DNA of 64,000 nt from Herbaspirillum sp. ST 5-3 (GTDB lineage Bacteria; Pseudomonadota; Gammaproteobacteria; Burkholderiales; Burkholderiaceae_D): positions 124,001-188,000 of the forward strand of contig NZ_STGI01000003.1 in the NCBI RefSeq assembly GCF_004804275.1, in the 5' to 3' direction. The translations under genes and the position numbers were made by a program. A model generated the notes under the pieces. It did no database searches and had not been told where the DNA came from. It was given only the letters and a program-made list of their open reading frames with translations. How positions within the stretch are numbered: position 1 is the stretch's first letter; each line of letters opens with the position of its first letter. Positions 34,768 to 42,812 of this stretch are shown here, one piece after another.

Positions 34768-37700
34768 TTAATGGAGCGACGAAGTTTCAGAATGGGGCAC
34801 GGCATTGCGTTGTAAAACGGGTGGCATTGTGGCGTTGCCCAGAGCCGTATCGGAATCCTCGTCGCGGCGATGTGCAAGCCGATACAAGATCGGCAGGACC
34901 AGCAATGTCAGGACCGTCGACGACAGAATGCCGCCGATGACGACGGTTGCCAGCGGCCGCTGCACTTCGGCGCCAGTGCCGGTGGCGAGTGCCATCGGCA
35001 CGAAGCCCAACGATGCGACCAGGGCCGTCATCAATACCGGGCGCAGACGGGTCAATGCGCCTTCGCGAATGGCTGCGTCCAGCGTTCGTCCTTCTTCACG
35101 CAGGTTACGGATGAATGAAATCATCACAAGGCCGTTGAGCACTGCAACGCCGGACAGCGCAATGAAACCCACCGCCGCGGAAATCGACAGCGGGATACCG
35201 CGCAACCAGAGCGCAACGATGCCGCCGGTCAGTGCAAACGGAATGCCACTAAACACCAGCAAACCATCCTTGATATTCCCGAACATCGTGAACAACAACG
35301 TAAAGACCAGCAGCAGCGCGAGCGGCACCACAATCTGCAGGCGTTGTGTGGCCGACTGCAGTTGCTCGAACTGACCACCCCAGGTCGTCCAGTAACCGGC
35401 CGGGATCTTTACCAGTTGCCGGATTTGCTGTTCCGCTTCCGCTGCGAAGGAGCCGATATCGCGTCCGCGGACATTGGCGCTGATGACGATACGGCGCTTG
35501 CCATCTTCGCGGCTGATTTGATTCGGACCGGGCGCGAGTTCCAGACTGGCCACTTCACCGAGCGGGATATACGTTGCCCGGCCATCGTTGTTTTGTCCGT
35601 GCGGCAGCGACAGCGGCAGACGCTTCACGGCTTCCAGGTCGTTGCGCAGGCTATCGGGCAGTCGAACGATGATGTCGAAACGGCGGTCGCCCTGGAACAG
35701 GGTGCCGGCTTCTTTCCCGCCCACGGCAATCGCAACGGCATCCTGCACATCGGCGACGTTCAAGCCATAGCGGGAGGTTTTGTCGCGATCGATATGAACC
35801 GTCAACATCGGCAACCCCGTGGTTTGCTCGACCTTGACTTCCGCAGCGCCCGGGACCTTGCCCAATACAGCGGAGATCTTGGCAGCAGTGTCGTTGAGCA
35901 CTTCCATGTCGTCACCGAACAGCTTCACCGCCACGTCGCTGCGCACACCCGAAATCAACTCGTTGAATCGCAACTGGATCGGCTGCGAAAATTCGTAGTT
36001 GTTGCCCGGAAGCCTGGAAACGGTCTCCTGTACCGCCGCCAGCAGTTCGTCGCGGGTTTTGCGCGGTTCCGGCCACTGGTCATGCGGTTTCAACATGATG
36101 TAGCCATCCGAAATATTCGGCGGCATCGGGTCGGAAGCGATTTCGGCCGTGCCGGTGCGCGCAAATACCCGGTCGATTTCCGGATGCGTCTCTTTCAGCG
36201 TACGCTCCAGTTGCTGCTGCATGGCGACCGATTGCGACAGGCTGGTGCCGGGAATGCGCAATGCCTGGATCGCAAAATCGCCTTCATTCAGGCTGGGCAC
36301 AAACTCGCTGCCCATGCGGGTGGCGAGCAGGGCGGACAGGATGATCGTGACCGCGGCAAAGGTCAGCACTACCGGCTTATTCAGCATCACCTTATCCAGC
36401 ACTGGCGCATAAAAACGCTTGGCACTTTGCATCAGGGCGTTTTCGGCTTCGGCGACCTTGTTGCCGATGAAAAGCGCCACCGCCGCCGGGATAAAGGTGA
36501 CGGACAGGATCATCGCCCCCAATAGCGCCGTTACCACCGTGAAGGCCATCGGATGGAACATGCGGCCTTCGACGCCTGTCAGCGCAAAGATCGGCAGGTA
36601 CACCACCATGATGATCAACTGCCCGTACAACAGGGGCCGCCTGGCTTCCCTGGATGCGGCGAACACTTCATGGAAGCGCTCCGTGAGCGTCAAGGGTCTG
36701 CGATGATGTGCCTGTGCATGGGCCAACCGTCGCACGCAATTCTCCACAATAACGACCGCGCCATCGATGATGATGCCGAAGTCGAGCGCACCCAGGCTCA
36801 TCAGGTTGGCGCTGACCTTGTAGCTCACCATGCCGGTGAAAGTGAAGAGCATCGCCAGCGGGATAACCAGGGCCGTAATTACGGCTGCACGGATATTGCC
36901 CAGGAAGAGGAACAGGATGACGATGACGAGCACTGCGCCTTCCAGCAGGTTCTTCTTTACCGTATCAATGGCTTTATCGACCAGCGACGTGCGGTCATAC
37001 ACGGTCACCGCCTGTACGCCTTCCGGTAACGTGCGGTTGATCTCCACCATCTTCTTGTCGACCGCCTGCGACACGGTGCGGCTGTTCTGGCCGATCAGCA
37101 TGAATACCGTGCCCAGCACGACTTCGCGCCCGTTTTCGGTGGCGGCGCCGGTGCGCAGTTCGCGGCCGATATCGACTTCGCCGACATCGCGTATCCGGAT
37201 CGGTACGCCTCGGACATTGCCGAGAATAATGTTGCGGATGTCGTCGATCGACTGCACTTGGCCGGGTGCGCGGATCAGCAACTGCTCGCCGCGTTTCTCG
37301 ATATAGCCGGCACCGGTGTTGCTGTTGTTACGATCCAGCGCCGTCACAATATCCTGCAAAGTCAGGCCGTAGGAGGCGAGCTTTTCCGGAATCGGTGCGA
37401 CCTGATATTCCTTGGCAAAGCCGCCGATTGAGTTGATCTCGGTGACGCCCGGCACATTGCGCAGTTGCGGCTTGATGATCCAGTCCTGGATTTCGCGCAG
37501 GTCGGTCGGCGTGTAAGGCGAGCCGTCCGGCTTCTTCGCACCTTCTTTGGCTTCCACTGTCCACAGGTAGATTTCGCCCAGGCCGGTCGAGATCGGTCCC
37601 ATGGCTGGCGTCACGCCGGCTGGCAAGCGCTCCTTGGCTTCCTGGATGCGCTCATTGACCAACTGTCGCGCGAAATAAATATCGGTGCCATCCTTGAAGA

Positions 37701-37986
37701 TCACGGTGATCTGGGACAGGCCGTAGCGCGACAGGGACCGGGTTTGCTCCAGATTGGGCAAACCGGACATGGCCGTTTCGAGCGGGAAGGTGATGCGTTG
37801 CTCGGTTTCCAGGGGTGAGTAACCGGGGGCAGCGGTATTGATCTGCACCTGGACATTGGTGATATCCGGTACGGCATCGATCGGCAGCTTTTGATAGCTG
37901 AACACGCCGACCGCTGCCATGCCGAGCACCGCGAGAAGTATCAGCCATCGCTGTTCGACGGCAAAACGTATGATGCGCTCAAACAT
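34768..37986 (-). CDS. czcA: Heavy-metal RND efflux pump inner-membrane protein CzcA
   Basis: 1072 residues, 12 membrane helices and two large periplasmic loops, the normal size. The helix-4 motif LDFGIIIDGAVVIVENCVRR (around residue 400) has the D-F-G-x3-D-G-A-V-x3-E-N pattern of the divalent-cation HME-RND class (Zn, Co, Cd) rather than the copper/silver CusA class. It uses the proton gradient to expel periplasmic and cytosolic metal through the CzcCBA complex. Third gene of czcCBA. Confidence 0.95.
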   Translation of the reverse strand: MFERIIRFAVEQRWLILLAVLGMAAVGVFSYQKLPIDAVPDITNVQVQINTAAPGYSPLETEQRITFPLETAMSGLPNLEQTRSLSRYGLSQITVIFKDGTDIYFARQLVNERIQEAKERLPAGVTPAMGPISTGLGEIYLWTVEAKEGAKKPDGSPYTPTDLREIQDWIIKPQLRNVPGVTEINSIGGFAKEYQVAPIPEKLASYGLTLQDIVTALDRNNSNTGAGYIEKRGEQLLIRAPGQVQSIDDIRNIILGNVRGVPIRIRDVGEVDIGRELRTGAATENGREVVLGTVFMLIGQNSRTVSQAVDKKMVEINRTLPEGVQAVTVYDRTSLVDKAIDTVKKNLLEGAVLVIVILFLFLGNIRAAVITALVIPLAMLFTFTGMVSYKVSANLMSLGALDFGIIIDGAVVIVENCVRRLAHAQAHHRRPLTLTERFHEVFAASREARRPLLYGQLIIMVVYLPIFALTGVEGRMFHPMAFTVVTALLGAMILSVTFIPAAVALFIGNKVAEAENALMQSAKRFYAPVLDKVMLNKPVVLTFAAVTIILSALLATRMGSEFVPSLNEGDFAIQALRIPGTSLSQSVAMQQQLERTLKETHPEIDRVFARTGTAEIASDPMPPNISDGYIMLKPHDQWPEPRKTRDELLAAVQETVSRLPGNNYEFSQPIQLRFNELISGVRSDVAVKLFGDDMEVLNDTAAKISAVLGKVPGAAEVKVEQTTGLPMLTVHIDRDKTSRYGLNVADVQDAVAIAVGGKEAGTLFQGDRRFDIIVRLPDSLRNDLEAVKRLPLSLPHGQNNDGRATYIPLGEVASLELAPGPNQISREDGKRRIVISANVRGRDIGSFAAEAEQQIRQLVKIPAGYWTTWGGQFEQLQSATQRLQIVVPLALLLVFTLLFTMFGNIKDGLLVFSGIPFALTGGIVALWLRGIPLSISAAVGFIALSGVAVLNGLVMISFIRNLREEGRTLDAAIREGALTRLRPVLMTALVASLGFVPMALATGTGAEVQRPLATVVIGGILSSTVLTLLVLPILYRLAHRRDEDSDTALGNATMPPVLQRNAVPHSETSSLH

Positions 37987-38004
37987 AGTGATTTACCTTC
38001 CGCA

Positions 38005-39588
38005 TCAATGGGTATGTTCGGCACTGGCTTTACCCAGTTCCGACTTGATCACGAAGCTGCCTGCCGCGGCATACTGGCTGCCCGGCTTCACCCCCTTGAC
38101 GACTTCGACCAGTTTCCCATCGGTGCGGCCCAGCGCGATCTGCTGCGGCAGAAAGCCTCCCGGCACGCGTACAAAGATCGTGGGCTTGTCGTTCACGTTG
38201 TGTACTGCCTCGGTCGAGACAGCAACGGGAACATCCGCTTCGCTGGAGACGATTTCCACATTAACGAACAGACCGGGGCGCCATGCCATCTGCGGATTGG
38301 CGAGTACGACACGTGCCTTGGCGGTACGTGTCTGCTCGCCGAGCAATGAGCCGACATAGGCGATCGTTCCCGTTGCTTTCGCGTCGAATGCCGTGGCCTT
38401 GACCGTAACCTTCTCGCCGACGCGTACGACGTTCAGGTCCTTTGCAGGGACCGCGACTTCGGCCCAGACCGTCGACAAATCGGAAATCGTGAAGATATCG
38501 GCGTCCTCCTTGACGGCCTCGCCGAGGGATAGGTGCTTTTCCACCACCGTGCCATCGAACGGCGCGCGCACCTCGTAGCTGGTGAGCGAACCCGAGGTGC
38601 CGGTATTGGCGCCTAATGCCCGCAGCTTTTGCTGTGCATTGCGCACCGCGATCTCCGCTTCCTGCATCGCCTGCCGGGCCTGCAGGTAATCCTGTTCAGC
38701 CGAGATCTTGTCCTGCCATAGCTTTTTCTCGCGCTCGTAGGTGGTCTTCGCCAGAGACAGGCGCTTCTGCGCGGCGAGCGACTCGCTGCGCTGCTCGGAC
38801 AAGCCAGTGCTCGCAATGACGGCCAGTACCTGGCCTTTTTTGACCTTTTGTCCCAGGTTCGCGTGGACTTTTTCTACCACGCCGGCCAACCGAGGTACGA
38901 CGTGGGCAGTCCGGTCTTCGTTAAAGTGGACCTCCCCGGGCAAGGTGACGGCGCTGTTCAGTTTCGCCGCCCCAGCGGTCTGGACCGTGACGCCGGCCGC
39001 TTTGACCTGTGCGTCCGCCAGTTCGATCTTCCCTTCCTGTTCTGCAAACGTGAACAGATATGGCTCTTTGCTGGTTTGGGCCGCTACCGTTGCCTCAAAC
39101 ACGTGAGGCTCTGCCACGATCTCCTTGCTCTTCAAATAATCCTTTTCCGGGATAAAGGAGATTTCCTGCTTCTCGCCATCAGGGCGTGTCAATGTGATGG
39201 AAACCTTGGCGGCGTTGCTGGGCAAGGGCTTGTCCTCTTTGAACAGATAGACGCGGAAACGCGGTTCGCCGCCTTCTTCCGTGAGCAGGACTTCCACTCC
39301 GAAATCGTCTTCTTCGAGCATCCTGCCGCCATGCGGCCCCTTGGCACTTTCTTTGTCATGGCGATCATCGTGTCCATCGTGCCCATGCTCATCCTTATGG
39401 CCGTGCTTGTCGCCGTCTTTTTCATCGAGATGGTCCGCATGTTTTTCTTCATGTGCGTGTCCATGTTCATGCGCATCGCCTGCGGGTTTGGATTTTTCCA
39501 TGCCCAGGATCAGGCCGCCCAATAAGGCGCCGATGGCAACAATGACAGCGATGGAAATGGTTTGCTTTTTACTCAGATTGGTTTTCAT
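38005..39588 (-). CDS. czcB: Heavy-metal efflux membrane-fusion protein CzcB
   Basis: 527 residues. An N-terminal membrane anchor (TISIAVIVAIGALLGGLILGM) is followed by a very His/Asp/Lys-rich stretch (about residues 38-85, for example HEHGHAHEEKHADH) that should bind metal. Then come an HGG beta domain, the lipoyl/barrel-sandwich (VVEKVHANLGQKVKKGQVLAVI), a coiled-coil hairpin (about residues 270-320) and beta-barrel parts. Links CzcA to CzcC. Confidence 0.94.
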   Translation of the reverse strand: MKTNLSKKQTISIAVIVAIGALLGGLILGMEKSKPAGDAHEHGHAHEEKHADHLDEKDGDKHGHKDEHGHDGHDDRHDKESAKGPHGGRMLEEDDFGVEVLLTEEGGEPRFRVYLFKEDKPLPSNAAKVSITLTRPDGEKQEISFIPEKDYLKSKEIVAEPHVFEATVAAQTSKEPYLFTFAEQEGKIELADAQVKAAGVTVQTAGAAKLNSAVTLPGEVHFNEDRTAHVVPRLAGVVEKVHANLGQKVKKGQVLAVIASTGLSEQRSESLAAQKRLSLAKTTYEREKKLWQDKISAEQDYLQARQAMQEAEIAVRNAQQKLRALGANTGTSGSLTSYEVRAPFDGTVVEKHLSLGEAVKEDADIFTISDLSTVWAEVAVPAKDLNVVRVGEKVTVKATAFDAKATGTIAYVGSLLGEQTRTAKARVVLANPQMAWRPGLFVNVEIVSSEADVPVAVSTEAVHNVNDKPTIFVRVPGGFLPQQIALGRTDGKLVEVVKGVKPGSQYAAAGSFVIKSELGKASAEHTH

Positions 39589-39597
39589 GATCGGTTC

Positions 39598-40899
39598 TTA
39601 CTGCTTGGTAGCGTGCGAAGATTCACCGAGAAGGCGATCGATCTCGGCGGCGGCGCGATGCGCTTCGGACAGCGCGCGCAGGTATTGGGATTTGGCCTGT
39701 AATAGGGTGCGTTGCGCATCCAGCACATCGAGAAAGCTGAACTTGCCGAATTCGAAGCCCTTGGCCGCAGCGTCGTAGGCGCTTTGAGCGCCGGGCACAA
39801 TCTCCTTCTGCAATGCGTCCGCCTCCTGGCGCGCCAGGTTCAGCTGTTCATAAGCTTGCGCGAGATCGCTATCGAGACGGGTCTCGGTTGCAGACAGTTC
39901 ATCGCGCGCTTTTTCCGTCCGACGTAAGGATTCCAGGACATTGCCGTGATTGCTGTCGAACAGCGGAAGAGGAATGGAGACACCCACAATCGCCTGGTTG
40001 CGTCCCAATTCTTCGGATCGTTTGACACCGAGACTGACCGTCACATCAGGGACGCGGCGGCTGCTCTCCAATTGGGCGAGCGCCTGGCGCCGATCGACCT
40101 CGCTACGCGCGCGCGCAACAGCCGGAGCAGTGGAAAGGCGGGCCGACAATTCAGTGAAGGCTGGCAGTTCGGGCAGCGTTTCAAGCTGGCCCTCGGCGCG
40201 ATCAAAGAACGGGGTCGGATTACTCCAGGTTGCTGCGAGCCGTTTGCGTGCGGCCGCCAATTCCGCTTTCGCTTGATTGAGTTCCAATCGCACGCTCGAT
40301 TCGGCCACCCGCGCTTTGGTTTCTTCCACTGGTGACACCTTGCCCGCAGCAACGCGTTTGGATGCGATCGTGGTCGCGTGTTGGGCCAGGTCAGTGGATG
40401 TTTGCGCAAGACGCATGCGTTCCTGCGCCGCAAGGACGTCAAAAAACGCACTGATGACGGTCGCGCGTACTTCCGCTTGTTTCGCATTCAACTCGGCCGA
40501 CGCTGCGTTGCGGCCGTGTTCCGCGGCTTGCATGCGGGCTGCACGCTTGCCGCCCAGTTCAATCGGTTGGTTGAATTGCAGTGTGGTCTCGCGCGTTTCG
40601 CGGTGCGTATCTTGAACCGAGAACTCCAGAGCAGGATTGGGGAGTACGCCGGCTTGCATGACCGATGCGTCGACCGCTTGCAATTCATGGCGGGCGGCCG
40701 CCAAGTCCGGGTTCGCCTCCAACGCGAATAAGAGCGCAGCATGCAGCGTGAGCGGAACCGCTGGCTCCTGCACGCCGGTTGGACGGCCAGCCATCGGCAG
40801 CGCAATGGTGCGATTGGTTGATGAAGAAATAACATTTTCCGCGACGGCGTTTGATACGCCGAGTGCCACAAACGTCAGTGGCAACAAAAGCCTGTACAT
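39598..40899 (-). CDS. czcC: Heavy-metal efflux outer-membrane factor CzcC
   Basis: 433 residues with a signal peptide (MYRLLLPLTFVALGVSNAVA) and two TolC-type helical repeats rich in Ala, Glu and Arg (for example ALEANPDLAAARHELQAVDAS). An AGGAG site precedes the ATG. It is the first of the three pump genes and lies 88 bases from the czcI-like gene on the same strand. Confidence 0.93.
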   Translation of the reverse strand: MYRLLLPLTFVALGVSNAVAENVISSSTNRTIALPMAGRPTGVQEPAVPLTLHAALLFALEANPDLAAARHELQAVDASVMQAGVLPNPALEFSVQDTHRETRETTLQFNQPIELGGKRAARMQAAEHGRNAASAELNAKQAEVRATVISAFFDVLAAQERMRLAQTSTDLAQHATTIASKRVAAGKVSPVEETKARVAESSVRLELNQAKAELAAARKRLAATWSNPTPFFDRAEGQLETLPELPAFTELSARLSTAPAVARARSEVDRRQALAQLESSRRVPDVTVSLGVKRSEELGRNQAIVGVSIPLPLFDSNHGNVLESLRRTEKARDELSATETRLDSDLAQAYEQLNLARQEADALQKEIVPGAQSAYDAAAKGFEFGKFSFLDVLDAQRTLLQAKSQYLRALSEAHRAAAEIDRLLGESSHATKQ

Positions 40900-40987
40900 C
40901 GAAATCTCCTAATGGAAGGGAAAGACTTCGACGAGACGTCCGAGGAGTATTGCTAAGAAGTTAGTAACAACAGATGGTCTCGTCGGC

Positions 40988-41338
40988 TTAAGCGACGAGA
41001 CGCCAGTCGGGCCGACGAGGGCCGTCCGGGATATGGGAAGAATAAGACAGTGCCGGCAGAGTCTGCGAGTAGATTAATCCGTCAGGAACGACGATAGGAT
41101 GCTCTTCCGCCACGAACGGTGACTGACACGCCAAATGACAATATTCGCAATCGGTGTGGATTTTGAACGGGTTACCTGAGTCTTTCACCGTGTCCGATTT
41201 CGCGTCATGGGCGTGGCTGTGATGGCCAAAGTGCTGCGTTGTCCGCTCGGTTTCATGCTGACAATATACGGCTGCCGCAGCCCAGCTAAACTGGTACGGC
41301 AACAGCATCAACAGGAAAATGAGGAGAAATTTTTTCAC
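40988..41338 (-). CDS. czcI: CzcI-like small secreted protein
   Basis: About 116 residues from a GTG at 41338; the frame is open to ATG 41371. The GTG is preferred because it places KKFLLIFLLMLLPYQFSWA, the standard CzcI signal peptide, at the N-terminus. The mature part begins with AVYCQHETE and has His-rich HHSHAHD and the group CEYCHLAC. CzcI occurs at the head of czc operons and is thought to help regulate them. Ribosome sites for both starts are weak. Confidence 0.8.
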   Translation of the reverse strand: MKKFLLIFLLMLLPYQFSWAAAAVYCQHETERTTQHFGHHSHAHDAKSDTVKDSGNPFKIHTDCEYCHLACQSPFVAEEHPIVVPDGLIYSQTLPALSYSSHIPDGPRRPDWRLVA

Positions 41339-41663
41339 GGCCGAGATAATAACATTTCTATCTGATGTCATTAACGTAGTGTTACGGACGATGATGTACT
41401 ACCGTTGCTGATCAAGGAAAGGCCCCTCCCGTTCGATGCCGACGACGCTGGTCATGCCGTCGTGTTGGCATCTGAGCATGTCGTAGAAGTAACTCAGATA
41501 CAGCACGGAATCCGCGGCTATTTTGACCCGAATCAGTGGAGACTGACTGCCTGCAGGAGTACAACGGGCATGAGGATGTTGCCAATATTTTAATGACGTG
41601 TTTAGACTGGTTCAACAACTGAAAAGTAGGTTGCTTGAGCAGATAACCGTGAAGGAGAAAGCA

Positions 41664-42194
41664 ATGAAGTCAATGATCGTGGTCGCCATGGCACTTGCCA
41701 GCTCAATAGCGTTTGCCCAGCAAACAGCACCTTCGGCGGCAAGCAGCGCACAAGCAAAGCAAACCGCACCGAACCCAGCCGAATTCGACAAGCAGATGGC
41801 GCAGGTGCAGGAAAACATGAAGAAGATGCAGGAGCAGATGGCAAAGCTGCAGCAGACTCAAAATCCGCAAGAACGCCAACGCTTGCTCGACGACCATTGG
41901 TCAACGATGCAAAACACCATGGGCATGATGCACGGCATGTGGGGGCCAGGAATGATGGGCTGTTGTGGTTCAGGCCCGATGGGAGGGGGACACATGATGG
42001 GTGGCCCAATGATGGGCGGACACATGGGGTGGGGCGGGATGAGCGACTATTATTCCAATCTGACGCCGGAGCAGTTGAAACAACGGCAGTACATGACGGA
42101 CCAATACCTGGCTGCCCAGCAGACGATGATGGATCACATGATGTGGCATCAGCGTTGGATGGGACAGATGCCACCACGTCCCGTCCAGAAATAG
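41664..42194 (+). CDS. Met/His/Gly-rich periplasmic metal-binding protein
   Basis: 176 residues from ATG 41664 (AAGGAG seven bases upstream; the frame is open to 41598). A signal peptide (MKSMIVVAMALASSIAFA) is followed by a Gln/Lys helical part and then a segment of repeated Met, Gly and His (about residues 92-135: HGMWGPGMMG, HMMGGPMMGGHM) with one CC pair. After that comes a helical tail with MMDHMMWHQRWMGQM. Methionine-rich periplasmic proteins usually bind Cu(I) or Ag(I). It stands alone between the czc genes and cadR. Confidence 0.75.
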   Translation: MKSMIVVAMALASSIAFAQQTAPSAASSAQAKQTAPNPAEFDKQMAQVQENMKKMQEQMAKLQQTQNPQERQRLLDDHWSTMQNTMGMMHGMWGPGMMGCCGSGPMGGGHMMGGPMMGGHMGWGGMSDYYSNLTPEQLKQRQYMTDQYLAAQQTMMDHMMWHQRWMGQMPPRPVQK

Positions 42195-42274
42195 ACCGCT
42201 GTATCTACAGCAGGCACGATCGACGTCGCCTCTGCCTTTCAGAGGGGGCTCGTGATGCGACAACGGACCATTTG

Positions 42275-42715
42275 TTAACGCGGCGCCATCTGGCAACCGG
42301 ACTGACAGGTGCCAGCATGGGTGAGCCCCTGCAAAATGCCACAGTCCTTCACCACGTGTCCTGTTTGGCACTGGCGACGCAATGTCTTGAGCTGCTGCTG
42401 CAATGCCTTAAGTTCTGCAATACGGCGGCTCACCTGCTCGATATGCCGGTCCAGCATCGCATTCACTTCGCCGCAGCTTTCATTAGGTGCGTCCCGTAGC
42501 CGCAGCAGGGTCCGCACGTCATCGAGTGTCATATCCAGCGAGCGGCAGTGGCGGATGAACTGCAACCGCTCGACATGCGCATCGCCATACAGGCGGTAGT
42601 TACTCTGCGACCGTGCCGGCTCGGGCAAGAGTCCTTCCTGTTCGTAAAACCGAATGGTTTCGACCTGACATCCCGTGAGTTTGGATAACTCGCCGATCTT
42701 CAATGCGGCTTGCAT
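42275..42715 (-). CDS. cadR: MerR-family metal-responsive regulator, CadR/PbrR type
   Basis: 146 residues from M at 42715. N-terminal MerR helix-turn-helix and wing (KIGELSKLTGCQVETIRFYEQEGLLPEP, then NYRLYGDAHVERLQFI). The dimer helix starts after ESCGEV, whose cysteine matches the conserved metal ligand of CadR and PbrR. The C-terminal part has CQTGHVVKDCGIL and a final CQSGC. Expected to sense Cd, Pb or Zn. Divergent from cadA, with a MerR-type promoter between them. Confidence 0.92.
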   Translation of the reverse strand: MQAALKIGELSKLTGCQVETIRFYEQEGLLPEPARSQSNYRLYGDAHVERLQFIRHCRSLDMTLDDVRTLLRLRDAPNESCGEVNAMLDRHIEQVSRRIAELKALQQQLKTLRRQCQTGHVVKDCGILQGLTHAGTCQSGCQMAPR

Positions 42716-42746
42716 GAAGCCTCCTTCCTGCGTTTTTAACAAATGC

Positions 42747-42777
42747 TTGACTCTATAGTAGCTATAGGGTCTCTAAT
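42747..42777 (+). promoter_or_regulatory. MerR-type promoter and operator of cadA
   Basis: TTGACT and TCTAAT are separated by 19 bases, the over-long spacer that MerR regulators twist into activity. The dyad ACTCTATAGTAGCTATAGGGT lies between them. This is the expected CadR/PbrR binding site and serves the downstream P-type ATPase. Confidence 0.88.
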
Positions 42778-42812
42778 GTGCAATATGAGAAAGATATGCA
42801 CAGGAGAATTAC

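Noticed and set aside
35344-36525. 393-codon open frame on the + strand inside czcA
   Set aside because: It is antisense to a clear CzcA, has no ribosome site and its translation has no recognisable domain; a shadow frame from high G+C.
41405-41618. Short overlapping frames on both strands between the czcI-like gene and the Met-rich protein gene
   Set aside because: No ribosome sites or recognisable products; the 41339-41663 gap seems to be non-coding.
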